Positions 1 through 11,803 of a stretch of 64,000 nucleotides of DNA are shown piece after piece. This stretch comes from Phycomyces blakesleeanus NRRL 1555(-) (Eukaryota > Mucoromycota > Mucoromycetes > Mucorales > Phycomycetaceae), in assembly GCF_001638985.1 (NCBI RefSeq), contig NW_017265166.1, forward strand, positions 372,001 to 436,000, given 5' to 3'. Made by a program: the position numbers and the translations under genes. Numbering within the stretch: position 1 is the stretch's first letter; each line of letters begins with the position of its first letter. The notes under the pieces are model-generated. The model ran no database searches. It saw nothing but the letters and a program-made list of their open reading frames with translations, and was not told the DNA's origin.

Positions 1-255
1 AGACAGTCAAGATATAACGACCCTAATAAAGCCTATCTCTGTCTCACAAAAACCTAAATATAAAATGATTTCTACCCTGAGGGCTGAGAGGCAATTTTGA
101 CAAGTATGGGATACATGTATTTTTGTACACTGTACATCAAACGGCAGAGTTTGATACATTCAGTCAAATAAACACGTCTCTGGCTTATTTGAACCATGAA
201 TGATAGAGACAGAGGTTTATTAGGAACAAAACCTCGATAAAATAACTAAAGTCGT
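1..255. mobile_element. MITE-like terminal-inverted-repeat element
   Basis: The left end (about 3-45) starts with cagtcaagatataacg and carries cctaataaagcctatctctg. The right end (about 205-253), read on the minus strand, carries an equivalent cctaataaacctctgtctct block next to a cgaggtttt stretch. The CAGTCA start followed by a TATAACGA-like motif resembles pogo/Tc1-mariner terminal repeats. No transposase is present, so this would be a non-autonomous copy. The window edge may clip the left flank, and the repeat match is imperfect. Confidence 0.4.
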
Positions 256-2061
256 AAGAAGCATAACAAGAGAGATTTCCAGGACGGAGTAAGTATCATG
301 ATTATATATACATATATATAAATGACCCGAGTATGGTTACTTCCATTACTACAAGTATTGTTCCTTGGGTAACTTTGTGCTTTTTGTTCGGCATAAGAGG
401 CAAATTCACTTTCCATGCATGTTTAATACATGTACATACAATTCATATGTATATACCTCTCGGACAAACATATTGACATTATGTAGTTCATTAAGTATGT
501 CGGATATTTTTAAGTGTAGATTGAATACACCAAGTACTACAATTAAAATCTCTTATGCTTCTATTGGACCTTTTCTTTAAAGTAAAATAAAAATAAAGGC
601 TTGGTAGCACAGGTCAAGTTTAATTAAGAAGAAAAAAGCAAAAGTAGGATGGCTTTAAGACGGAGAAAAGGCTGTAAGGATCTAACCAACTCTTGTTAAA
701 AAAAAACCAACAGATTGGTGAAATGCATCTATGGTTCGGCAGAACCGGAGTAAAAAATCTTGTTTTAAGATTGATCAGTTACGATCTTGTCTAGTATTTC
801 TAAAGAACAGCTAAAGGGTTTGTCCGGCATGAGACTAATGGACATGGTGTGTATTCAATTCTATCTGTATACTGAATATAGGGAAATTCAAGGACAATAA
901 CAGCCGATCCTTATAGCCAAAAAACATACCGTAATGGTATTAAAATTGTATAAGAATAGTATCTTAGTTTGTGTAAGATATTAGTAAATCAATATTTTCC
1001 GTGAGACCATGGATATTTCCCACATTATCCCATGAAAATAATTATATAATAGTAACTGAACAGCTATACAGTTATGCAGAATAATACATAAAAGGCGAAA
1101 TATGTCCTTTTTGCAAATATACGGATTTAACCTGACTCATACGACCTGGAGACTCAACACCTTCCTCCTTTAATATATCAAGAGACTAGTATAGCCCGAC
1201 AGGACGGCCTAGATATCATATCATATCATATCATATCCTATCCTATTTTTTTTCTGCTGCCTTAAAAAGCAAAGCTCGACCTTCCTTTTATATCTGACAT
1301 AGTAATCAATAGATCCCTTTTCTCCCTTTCTTTCAAAGTAAAAGGGTTCAACATTGGAACATTAATGGTATATGCTGTCGGAAGAGAAATAATTATTTCC
1401 AAAAGACGGTAGATGCCAAGAAAAAGGCCCTGGTGCTGGGAATCTTTTTATAAAATAAAATAAAGTAAAATCAATTGACTGTTACATCTACTAATAATTG
1501 GTCATACTATAGCACACTGGCTCATAATATATCATTCATTCACATTTTTTATAAGCATTTTAAACTTGGTTGGTCACATATCGAAAGTAGACCACACTAT
1601 AATAGGAAAGCAAAGGTGGTCGAAGCTGATACAAAGGCATTTTTTAAAGTCAAGAAAATAAAAGACTAAAAAAGGAATTTTGAAGATAAAAACCTTTTCC
1701 AAATAAAGACATTTTCACCTAACGTATTTTATTTTAACCATAACAATATAATTTAATGATAGGATGACAGTTAAAGTGTATTTGGACCCCGCACTTATAG
1801 TGAGCAATACCAACTTTTACAATTCATCTATGTCCAACCATATTGTCCAAACTATAGATAATGATCAATTTTGACCAATTTGTGTAAAATAGAATGAAAC
1901 ATGCCATCCAGTTGGCTCCCTGGAGATCTTCCAAAACTGGAGATAGCACAAAGATGAAGGAGTTTCTAGTTTGCTTTAATATAAAAGAAAGGGTATTGCT
2001 TTCAACAATTTTTATTCCCTATCCTTCTCTTTATCAACCTTTTCCTTTCATCATTCTAGTG
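256..2061. other. Intergenic, AT-rich
   Basis: No ORF here has recognisable protein character or splice structure. It contains a short (catat)n run near 1212-1240. The last 60 bases before 2062 are pyrimidine-rich, as expected upstream of the transporter start. Nothing else is seen. Confidence 0.6.
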
Positions 2062-4510
2062 ATGGAAGAAGTAAAGGGCCCCACCTCCTTACATAAGGAA
2101 GAGGGCGTAGTCGATTCATCAAAAGTTGTGTATTATGATGAAGTAACTAAAGAAGAAATCTACCGGACCACGTCTACTACAAACCATATCGAAGACGAAG
2201 AAGACTCTCCTATTGAAGAAGTCAGAAATGTTGTGCCAAAGTAAGCAGTAATAATACTAATAATAATAATAAAAAAATCACCGTACACATCTTAACATCT
2301 TCTTTATTATAGTACCGATGACCCCTCCTTACCTGTATATACCTTTCGCATGTGGCTCCTCGGTATCGCCTTCAGTTGTATTCTTTCATTTGTCAATCAG
2401 TTCTTCTGGTTCCGAAACAGTCCATTGATGGTATCGCCACTTGTTGTTCAGTTGCTTTCATTCCCAATTGGAAGGTTCATGGAAAAAGTTATTCCATCCC
2501 ACCCTTTCTTTAATCCTGGCCCCTTTAACATGAAGGAGCATGTCTTGATCACTGCTATGGCTAACTGCTGTTATAGTACTGCCTACGCCGTCGATATTGT
2601 CGTCATCCAGAAACTGTTCTACAATGAAGATCTTGGCTGGGGAGGAGGTCTCCTCATTATCTGGACTACCCAATTTATCGGTTACGGTATGGCCGGCGTA
2701 CTTCGTCCTTACCTTGTCTATCCTGCAGCAATGATCTGGCCCACAAATCTTGCAAATATCTCTCTTTTCCGCTCATTCCACGTCCTTGACACGTAAGACA
2801 CCAGAACATAACGTACAAACCACACCGAAAAGTATTGACATAATTTATTATTCTTATTCTATAGTAACTGGACTGGCCCTACTCGTTTCCGCTGGTTCCT
2901 TTATACCTTCGCCGCCATGTTTGTCTACTACTGGCTCCCTGGTTATTTCTTCCAGATCCTTACCGCGTTCTCATGGGTTTGCTGGATCAACCCAAAGAAC
3001 AAGGCCCTCGCTCAGGTCACTGGTGCTAGCGGAGGCTTGGGTATCTTTGCACTTGCTTTTGACTGGGCTACAATTTCTTCCTATCTTACTTCACCCCTTG
3101 TTGTTCCCTGGTGGGCAATTGCAAACATCTCCGTTGGTTTTGTTATTGTCGCATGGATCATCGCACCAGCCATGTACTACGGAAACGTATGGGACGCCCA
3201 ACGCTTCCCCATCCTCACATCTACACTATTCAACAAAGATGGTGAAGTCTGGAACAATAAGCTTGTCCTGACCTCAGATAATCTCCTTGACGAAGCTGCC
3301 TATGCAGAATACGGTCCCTTGAGAATGACCACTTTCTTTGCTTTCACCTATGGTGTTGGTTTCGCAGGTGTTACTTCTGTTCTCACCCACACCCTCCTCC
3401 ACCATGGCCGGGAGATCGTTGAGCAGTTCAGACAATCACGTACAGGAGAAGAAGATATCCATCGCAAGCTTATGCGTGTCTATCCCGAAGTTCCCAGCTG
3501 GTGGTACTATATTATCTTCCTCATTTCTTTCGGCGTTTCTTTTGCTGTGATCTATGCTTGGCCCATCCATCTCCCCTGGTGGGGTCTTATCCTCGCAATG
3601 GCCATTTCTATTATATTCGTTCTTCCCATTGGTATCATTCAAGCTATTACTAACCAGCAACCAGGTCTCAATGTTATTACCGAGTTTATCATTGGTTACG
3701 CCCTTCCCGGTCACCCAATTGCCAACGTCACTTTCAAGACTTACGGTTACATTTCGATGTACCAGTGTTTGACCTTCGTCAGTGATCTTAAGCTTGGTCA
3801 TTACACCAAGGTACCCCCAAGAGCTATGTTCTTTGTTCAGACTGTCGGTACTTTCTTAGCCGGTCTTATCAACTTGGCTACTGCTCGTTGGTTGATGGAA
3901 ACTACCGAGAACATCTGTACTCCAGAGGGCTATCCTTTCACTTGCCCCAATGCTCGTACTTTCTACTCTGCATCCATCATTTGGGGTGTAATTGGTCCCG
4001 GAAGAATGTTCGGTGTTGGCTCCCAATATAGTGCAACTTTGTACTTCTTCTTGATCGGATTCCTTTTGCCCATTCCCTTCTGGTTCCTTTCCAAGAGATT
4101 CCCCGAGAGAAAGTGGTTGTCATACATCCACATTCCTCTTATCCTCAACTCCACTGGTATGATGCCTCCTGCCATGCCCATCAATTTCTCTATGTGGTGT
4201 GCTACAGGTTTTATCTTCATGTACTGGTTGCGCAAATACCGCCACGAATGGTGGTCCAAATATAACTATGTCACCTCTGCTGCATTTGATTCTGGTAAGA
4301 TTTTACTACTTTTCGATTTTTGAATTTTTTTTAACTTGTTATGTTTTGTTTTTAGGCACTGCCATCGCTGGTCTCGTCATCTTTGGTGTTGTTACTGGAT
4401 CTGGTTATACCCCTGACTGGTGGGGCAATGGTGGCTATGGCGAAAATGGCACATTTGATAATTGCCCGCTTGCTAGTGCTAACGGATCCTCCGTCTGTGC
4501 TATCTGCTAA
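2062..4510 (+). CDS. Oligopeptide transporter (OPT family)
   Basis: Proton-coupled peptide transporter of the plasma membrane; the OPT family imports small peptides and, in some members, metal chelates or glutathione. Four exons are supported by frame: 2062-2240, 2313-2792, 2865-4294 and 4356-4510, giving 747 aa. An acidic soluble N-terminus of about 60 residues precedes the family signature DDPSLPVYTFRMW at the exon 1/2 junction. A dozen or more hydrophobic segments follow, including NWTGPTRFRW across the exon 2/3 junction, and the family-typical SGTAIAG stretch spans the last intron. An in-frame ATG at 1894 would add 56 residues that do not look like OPT sequence, so 2062, which follows a pyrimidine-rich tract, is preferred. 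The substrate cannot be told from sequence. Confidence 0.93.
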
Positions 4511-4760
4511 AATATTTACTCCCTTACTACTTAACTATAATTCCTATTATTTTTATAATACCTTTACTTATTCCTATTATTCTACGTACATAAATAAATA
4601 AAATAATTAATTTATAAAATCAATTTTATATGCGTTATTGTCTGCTTCGTTTGACAGGCTGTTGATTTAAACTCATAACAGCAGTCCGATGGGGGTTCTT
4701 TTGAAATGAAATAGCAAGGGGAAGGCAGAATGTATAACTCACACTTTGAATGGATCCATT

Positions 4761-7320
4761 ATGTTTCCAATCCAATTATCACTTGTAGGAAATCAAAGAC
4801 TCATTCTTTCCACCCGAGGAAGATCCGGCTTTATTAAGACTCTTCCCTGGTTACGCCATGCGCGAGAATTTGCATCAAGTAAAGTACTAAACTCATGCTT
4901 AGACAATGTTGCTCACATTCCAAAGATTCAAAGGATTTTTCGATCAGCAAGACTCGTAACATTGGAATTATTGCTCACATCGATGCTGGTAAAGCTTGAT
5001 TTATCTCTAATAAATATATAATTCGGAATTTCTAACGTTCAGTAGGAAAAACAACGACATCCGAGCGCATGTTATACTATGCCGGTGTAACAAAAAAGAT
5101 TGGAGGCAGGTTAGACACCAATACGAATTCTGACTGATGGAAGAAGATAGATATCGACCATGGAGACACAGTTATGGACTATCTGGCGGCAGAACGAGAA
5201 AGAGGAATCACAATCAATAGTGCAGCAATTACCTTTGGATGGGAAGGACATCGCATCAACCTAATTGATACACCTGGTCACGTAGATTTTACGATGGAAG
5301 TAGAGCGTGCAGTGCGAGTTCTAGACGGTGCAGTAACGGTACTGGATGGAGTAGCGGGCGTAGAAGCACAAACAGAGACCGTGTGGAAACAAGCAGACAA
5401 ACATTCTATTCCACGAATTGCATTTGTAAATAAGCTTGATCGTACAGGTGCAGCATTTGGACGAACTGTCAAGGAAATGTGGAAAAAACTTAGAGCGCGT
5501 CCGCTTGTACTCCAATTACCAATCTATGCAGAAGGTGGACATGGAATCCGTGGCGTTGCTGACTTGGTCACAATGGAAACAGTTTTATGGGATCCTACCA
5601 AGATCGATGGTTCTGCTTTTGTACGTGAGCCTTTAGTAGAATCCACAGATCCAAAATTATGGGAAGAAGCGGTCCGAGGAAGGACAGCATTGGTTGAAGC
5701 ACTAGCCGAAATGGATGATGCTATTGTCGAAGTGTTCTTTGAGGAGGCGGATGGAGAACATTTAGCTGTACCAGCTATAGCACTCAAGGCTGCTCTTCGT
5801 AGAGTTACGCTTGAAAACAAGGCTGTCCCAGTGTTGTGTGGAGCAGCATTTAAAAATGTGGGTGTCCAGCCTGTACTCGATGCAGTAATTGACTATCTCC
5901 CCAGTCCACTTGACAGACCGCCGGCACTTGCTACTATGCGTGACGCCAAAACAGCACTTATACCTCTATCTGAGGTTGGAAAGTTATGTGCTCTTGCCTT
6001 TAAGGTGACTCACGATCCACGCCGTGGCCCTCTTGTATACGTCAAAGTTTATTCCGGTAATATTTAGTGTGTTTATTGTAAATGAATGCTTATATTGATG
6101 TATTTTCTGTACCGACCCTGACAGGAAAGCTGCCAGTGAGAGCTACATTGTACAATACCACAACTAACCACAAAGAGAGAGCAAACAAGTTGTTACAAAT
6201 GTATGCTCGTGAGGCAGAGGAAATTCCAGTGATCCAAGCCGGAAACATTGGAGTAATTGTAGGACTTAAAGACACCCGTACAGGAGACACCTTAGTCTTG
6301 GCCAACGACACTCAGGCCATTAAATCAAATCTTCAACTCAACACCATTGAGATCCCCAGCCCAGCATTCTTTGCTGCAATTGAACCGGATGCAGTCTCAG
6401 AAGAACAAGCCATCGAAGAAGCTCTCCGTAACTTAACACGCGAAGATCCCTCTGTTAGAGTATGGACTGACGAAGAAAGTGGACAAATGTTAATCAGTGG
6501 AATGGGAGAGTTGCATCTCGATATCATCAAAGACCGCCTTATCAATGATTTTAAATGTAAAGCCACCATGGGAAAAATGCGCATCAGTTATCGTGAAACT
6601 TGTCAGGCTCCCGGAGTTGCCTCCACTGTGTATGACAAAGAGGTTCTTGGGAAGAAATCCAGGGCAGGTTGTAGTGTGACTCTTGAGCCCACAGAGGACC
6701 CCTCGAATCAGATTACTATCCAACTCCAAGAAGATCTTGCTGACTCACTACCCCATTTGACACAAGAAGACATTGATCAAGCAATTCAAACCGGTTACCA
6801 GTCTGGATTATCTCGTGGTGCTGTTCTTGGTTTCCCGCTTGCTCAAGTCCATGTTAAAATTGATAAATTAGAGACTTTTGGTGCCGAAACTACATTAGGA
6901 GCAATATCTGCTTCTGTATCCAATAGTATTCAAGAGGCTCTTCGTCATGCTGATCCATGTCTTTTGGAGCCCATGATGGAAGTTCACGCTGAAGTGAATG
7001 AACATCATATTGGAAGTGTTGTTAGTGACCTCAGTGGTACAAGAAGAGGCCATGTAATTGGCTTATATGCTACAGATGATAAGACCGCAGTCCAGGACAC
7101 TGAGGTGTATTCTCCTCCAGACAGCCTTCATCAAGACGTTGATGCTTACAAGGCAAAACAGGTTATCAAGGCACATGTTCCTCTTAGTTCAATGCTCGGG
7201 TATTCAAACTCTCTTCGTAGTCTGACAGGAGGTAATGGACAATTCTCAATGCGGGTTATTGGTTATGGTGCGATGAGCAAGGATCGAGAAAGATCGGTAG
7301 TTCAGGAAATGAGAGGCTGA
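4761..7320 (+). CDS. MEF2: Mitochondrial elongation factor G2 (ribosome-releasing factor 2)
   Basis: Translational GTPase that, with ribosome recycling factor, splits mitochondrial ribosomes after termination (human GFM2, yeast MEF2). Exons are 4761-4878, 4926-4988, 5046-5105, 5151-6056 and 6125-7320, giving 780 aa. An Arg/Ser-rich, acid-poor N-terminus fits a mitochondrial presequence. The G1 loop AHIDAGKTTT is assembled across the second intron. Then come GDIDHGDTVMDY (assembled across the third), RERGIT, the G3 motif DTPGH and G4 NKLD. The C-terminal half has EF-G domains II-V and ends GYGAMSKDRERSVVQEMRG. The third intron (5106-5150) must start with GC rather than GT to keep the conserved reading. 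The next ATG upstream, at 4750, opens a 12-codon overlapping uORF and could modulate translation. GFM2 is preferred over GFM1 from the segment between G1 and RERGIT. Confidence 0.92.
5106..5150 (+). other. 45-nt GC-AG intron in MEF2
   Basis: The flanking exons encode KKIG and DIDHGD. The only in-frame junction giving the conserved Gly-Asp-Ile-Asp-His-Gly run removes gcaggttag...gatag. The nearby GT at 5110 would change the frame or introduce a stop with every available acceptor. GC-AG introns are spliced by the major spliceosome but are a small minority. Confidence 0.75.
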
Positions 7321-7491
7321 TTTTAACAATTGGGTCCCTCATTCGAGCCACCAAATGGCCGAATTTAATTGGCCAAGAATGTAATAGCATAGAATGGGTA
7401 ATCTGGCAAGGAGGAATGACCCGGGGATTCAAATAGACAAATTGCAATAAACTGCCCTTTTTTTTTCTCTCCTTCATCTTCATCTTTCATC

Positions 7492-8315
7492 ATGAGTCAT
7501 ACACACGGCCCCAACTGCAATCATGATGCACCTTCACAGACTGTTGCCGTGTCAGACGCTAACAAGGCACCACCCCTTTTAAGATCTACTGCAGAATACC
7601 TTATGGATGTCAAGAAATCTGGGCTTAAAGCACGTCAGGGTGTATTCAACGGCAAACGAGTCGAATACTTCAAGGGTAGAGTGACGCAAATACTGAAATA
7701 TGCATTTTGCTAATTATTTTCGTAGGAAAGAGTGCAATTAACGCTCTTCTCAAGGAGAACTTTGGTAAGCTGGTGACAAAGGGCCCTCCTCTGACTGAAA
7801 GAGAGCAGGCTCATGCTGTGATGAATGATCTTGGACGTCATGGCTTCATTCTGCATGTTGACCGCGGAGATTCCATCAGTGGCAAGGGCTCGCCAAAGGT
7901 TTTACAACCTAACGCCGTACAAGAAATCAAGGAAGATAGTTACTACATGTGGATTTGGGAAGGTTCTCAGCTAAAGTTATATGTTGGTGCTGCTTGTCTT
8001 GTGGCTACAATTCTTGCTGCAGTCCTGTTCCCCCTTTGGCCTGATAGTCTTCGTATGGGTGTGTGGTATCTTAGTGTTGGTGTATTGGGATTGCTTGGTG
8101 TTTTCTTTGGTATTGCCGCCGTCCGTCTTGTACTTTATGTTATCTCTATTATCATCCTTCCTCGTGGGTTCTGGCTCTTCCCTAACTTATTTGCGGATTG
8201 TGGTGTCATTGAGAGTTTTGCACCTTTCTACGGATGGGATGAACCAAAGCAGACGAAGCAAAACTCTATCGAAACAGAAACACCCCAAACTATATCAGAC
8301 ACCAAAACAGACTAG
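7492..8315 (+). CDS. SEC62: Sec62, ER protein translocation subunit
   Basis: Membrane component of the Sec61/Sec62/Sec63 complex, which moves proteins post-translationally into the ER. Two exons, 7492-7675 and 7726-8315, encode 257 aa. The cytosolic N-terminal domain includes LRSTAEYLMDVKKSGLKARQ and, across the intron, GKRVEYFKGKSAINAL, both typical of the family. Two hydrophobic segments lie at about residues 155-175 and 185-215, with a short loop between them. They are preceded by YYMWIWEGSQ, which matches the family's WIWE region. The C-terminal tail is short and polar. The length is close to fungal Sec62. The gene starts 171 bp after MEF2 on the same strand. Confidence 0.93.
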
Positions 8316-8483
8316 AGTTTATTATATATTTTTTCCCTTATTTTCTTCTTCTTTTATTCATTTATCATGTCCAGCAGGATAGAAAGCATCTTTTGCTGCA
8401 TCTTCATTTCACTCGGCTTGTCGGTTACCCGAAAAAACGGGACCTTGCGCTATCATTTCACCATTGAATAAAATATTGCTCAG

Positions 8484-9338
8484 TTACATTCCTAATGCTC
8501 TTACTTTTTCGAGGATTATTTGCTGTCTAGCTCGCTCCCTATCCATACTACGCAGGACATGTCGATCGACTTGCTCTAATTCACATTTTATCTTCTCTTC
8601 GAGAGTCTCCAATTCTTCTGGTTTACATGCACCTATCAACTCTCTAAAACACGGTTTTAACCCTTAGCATGGCACAACATAAAAACCGCATGGTACGGCA
8701 CTACACTACATCGCATCACATCACATAACATAACATAACATTACATAGCATCACACTAAAGAAATACACTTTACCTGGCAAATAGTCCGTTTCGTTCCTT
8801 CTTCTGGCGTTCTTCTATCGATTGCCTGTGTTCAAACATTTCCTGTTCCTTTTGATCCTAAATCCAGTTTCTAACAAGTTAGCTTTACAACAATGCCTAC
8901 AATACAGTATATTACCTGTCTGTCCTTCATTTCTTTCACTATATCTAGAATATCTGTCTCCTTAACCATCCTAGCTACAGCTCCCAGCACGTCAGGCGTA
9001 ATTGAAGTGGCTGAAGCAAGAGATACAAGTAAACTATCAAGACTATTGTCTTGCTCCTCTTCTTGTTTTACGCTCGCTTTTTGTTTTGCCCAGTACTCAT
9101 TCCGCACTTGATCAATTACATCTTGATCGATCAAGGCCAAGTCGATTGCAGTTGGAATTTGAGGCTGTTCTACAACTGGCTGATCTCACATCATCTAATC
9201 AGTCATCCTTCTACTGTCTGTCGTATTTTCTACTCACCGGTTGAGCTGGAGGGATAGTCTATACATACACTGTTAGTTATGGTCAGTTTATAATAGCATA
9301 CTTACCTTGAGAAGGGAAAGGATCTGGTTAATGTCCAT
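8484..9338 (-). CDS. DGCR6/gdl-like coiled-coil protein
   Basis: Five exons on the minus strand, 9306-9338, 9238-9258, 8916-9179, 8775-8857 and 8484-8643, all join in frame to give 186 aa from MDINQILSLLK to VRALGM. The C-terminal half is strongly charged and helical. The blocks ELETLEEKIKCELEQVDRHV and RSMDRERARQQIILEK line up by eye with the C-terminal core of the DGCR6/gonadal (gdl) family, including its terminal LEK motif. The middle (LLVSLASATSITPDVLGAVARM) resembles the family's helical segment. The molecular role of DGCR6 proteins is unclear; animal members are small nuclear or cytosolic proteins. The family call is from pattern memory and is moderate. The start lies 200 bp from the start of the divergent neighbour. 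The fourth intron holds degenerate acata/acatc pentamer repeats near 8695-8755. Confidence 0.55.
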
Positions 9339-9538
9339 GACTTGGATGAGTAAGAAATAAAACAAGTTTTTATTTATTTATTTATTTATTTCGCTGTCTT
9401 GTTCACTTTGCGAGAGTTATGTCTAAATCAAATAAAATAAGGCAGAAACTGCACTAGGCAAAATAGCAACAAAACTATCTCCCCCTTTTTTTTATATTCT
9501 ACTCCTCTTTTCCTTGTACAGACGCAATTGCTCATTGA
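9339..9538. promoter_or_regulatory. Shared divergent promoter region
   Basis: These 200 bp separate the start codons of the DGCR6-like gene (minus) and the INO80F-like gene (plus). They contain a (ttta)n run at about 9370-9391 and a poly-T/pyrimidine tract before 9539. Both genes must draw their core promoters from this space. No specific factor site is recognised. Confidence 0.5.
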
Positions 9539-10420
9539 ATGGAGGAATCAAGCATCAGAAAACGCGGATCAAGTAAGTGGCTTTGACTCTATTGTCTCTT
9601 GTTTGGCCTAAATAATACATTATAGGTTTGGCAGAAAAATACAAGATACTCAAGAAACGAGTTCGTCAGTCAGAGGAGGTAACTAGCTATAATAAAATGA
9701 TAATGAGCTAATGTGATTTGGTAGGAAAGTGTGATAATAAGCAATAAGCTTCAAAAAGCACGCAAAAAAGTGGCCTGCCTGGCCCTTGAACGCACGTAAG
9801 ATTACGATGATACACTTTATAATACGCGCTACTTACATAGCCACTCATGTATATGTATATAAAGACTTATCCTTGAACAGCTGGAGAAATATCACCCCCA
9901 ACCATTCGAAAGTGACTCTGATAGTGAGATATTGGACACTGATATTGCATGGATAAAGGTTTGAAAAGGAATTAAAAGATTACACGTTTTTAACTGACAG
10001 TTTGTTGTTGTTCGCTTGAGTGTCGTACAGCCTCAATCTCCTTCACTCTTTGCTACTAAAGAGAGCTTGGATTTAAATGAGGAGCTGATAGAAAAGGTAA
10101 AAAGGAGGCAATACCGCTAAGCACCTAAACTAATTCAACCTGGTTTTTTTTAGCCACGCGATAAACCGCATTACACGGAGCAAATAGACGCCCTCTGTGT
10201 AGCAGAGACAGCGCACGAAGAGCTTAATAATATGTATCCCTTGTCACATATCACGCCTGTAACGTGCTCTGACAAAGACGGATTGGACAATAATGGCCCT
10301 CAAAGGAGTAGCAGCATGTGTATGTCTACCTTGACCAGCCCATGGGTGCATGAGCAGACCTATTTTCCTGTGCATACATACCCAGCCCCTCACCAGACCA
10401 TGCCTTCGCCAAGAAAATGA
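9539..10420 (+). CDS. INO80 complex subunit F (TFPT)-like protein
   Basis: Six exons, 9539-9572, 9626-9678, 9725-9795, 9865-9958, 10031-10096 and 10154-10420, join in frame to 194 aa. Residues about 8-60 form a basic coiled coil: AEKYKILKKRVRQSEEE, then SNKLQKARKKV and LALERTLILEQLEKY. This has the K-Y-K-x-L-(K/R)-x-(K/R) start and L-x-x-E-R-x-x-L-L-x-x-L end of the INO80F/TFPT domain of the INO80 chromatin remodeller. An acidic Ser-Asp segment (FESDSDSEILD) follows, then a Pro/Ser-rich disordered tail. Other short basic coiled-coil chromatin proteins look similar, so the exact family is moderate while the gene structure is secure. It is very intron-dense for its size. Confidence 0.55.
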
Positions 10421-10616
10421 GCCTATAATGATTAAACTCTCTGTTTCTATTCTTGACAGCACTTGATGGTCCAATTGTTAATAAAGAATAGTATTCAATC
10501 ATAACACTTTCGGGCCCGTTGCTCATTTAGGAATATGCAGCTTCTTTGCCACTTCTTATAAACGTATCTGAATGTACATTTTAGCCATCCTCTATTCTTC
10601 ATCATCTTATCCTCTT

Positions 10617-11667
10617 ATGCCCCGTAAAGAAAAATCAAGCCTAAATCTCATGGTGGTCGGTGCACCGGGATCGGGCAAAACGTCTTTTCTGAACACTTTG
10701 TCCTCCCATCTAAACACTTATGGGCATGGTATTACAAAACCTAGTCAGACCCAGTCTGACCATTTGTTTCGTACTACTCAACTACAATGGCAAGACAACA
10801 AAAACCTGATCTCGCTAACTTTGGTTGATACGCCCGGCTTTACCGAAACAGTATTGGGCTACCAAGCGCACTACACTAAAAAGTATTTAGAGCATCAGTT
10901 TGACAGAGTTTGGATGGAGGTAAGCCTATTTATAATAATAACAATAAATTGACTTTTTCAGTAGTACTGATTCCCTCTTCTTCCCCCCCCCCCCCCCCAA
11001 ACCCTTTTTACTTTGATAGGAAGTCAAACTTAAAAGAAATACAAAAGTCCAAGACACTCGGATTCATGTCTGCCTCTATTTTATTGATGCCTCTATCACC
11101 GACTTTAGTCCCATGGAGATTTTGCTTTTAAGAGAAATAGCTGCGCATGTATCTGTGGTACCTGTCTTGGCCAAGTCAGACCTTCTTTCTCCCGAAGAAT
11201 TGGCCGAAAAAAAGCAGTTTATCCGGAACTTGCTCTTTGATACCTATCAAATACCAGTATACGGGTCTAGCCATATCGATACTGTCGAGGAAGACATAAT
11301 GGATTGGTGCGTTCCTGACTTGACGACTCGCAAGTCTACCTGGAGACCTCTTAAAAGCTACGTAGAATGGCTTGACCAACAACACAACGAAAACGATGAA
11401 ATGGAAGAAGCAGGTCAATTAAAAGACTATCTCGAGCAGATGCCATTTTCTGTCACTTTCCCTAAATCTCTTGAATGCTCTATAAGTTCAGAAGAACCAA
11501 GTCCTGGTATAGACTACAGTGAAACTATGGATTTAATCCAACTTCTGTTGGCGAACAGAGATAGCTTTCGTCACAAAACAAATGCATACTTTTATGAGAA
11601 ATACCGTACTCAAAAGATATTTGACGAACGTACAGATCAGCTTATGGCAGTCCATTCCTGTGACTGA
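10617..11667 (+). CDS. Divergent septin-like GTPase
   Basis: Two exons, 10617-10919 and 11020-11667, give 316 aa. The P-loop is GAPGSGKTS, G3 is DTPGF and G4 is AKSD. The order of septin landmarks is kept: LMVVGAPGSGKT, then LVDTPGF, YLEHQFDR, DTRIHVCLYFID and VVPVLAKSDLLSPEELAEKK. Septins form heteromeric filaments at septa and the cell cortex. Differences from canonical fungal septins are a shorter protein, no predicted C-terminal coiled coil and an atypical P-loop. An upstream in-frame ATG at 10572 would add 15 residues; 10617 follows a pyrimidine-rich stretch and is preferred. The intron carries a 16-base poly-C tract at 10983-10998. Confidence 0.78.
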
Positions 11668-11689
11668 ACAGCCTCTCGACACATGCACC

Positions 11690-11698
11690 ATCATACCC

Positions 11699-11791
<93 letters not shown>

Positions 11792-11803
11792 CCTTTATGT
11801 ACC
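11690..11803. repeat. (CATACA)n / (TATACA)n microsatellite
   Basis: About ten cataca hexamers pass into tataca/tatata variants, starting some 25 bases after the septin stop codon. It therefore probably lies in that gene's 3' UTR. Low-complexity ORFs here in both strands (His/Ile and Cys/Met runs) are repeat translations. Confidence 0.9.

Noticed and set aside
139..152. 14-base match (aaacggcagagttt) to the foldback spacer at 56044-56058 in inverse orientation
   Set aside because: The motif is itself nearly palindromic and short. It could be chance and does not show that the two elements are related.
3436..3801. Minus-strand ORF inside the oligopeptide transporter
   Set aside because: Shadow of the coding strand; no motif, and the plus-strand frame is well supported.
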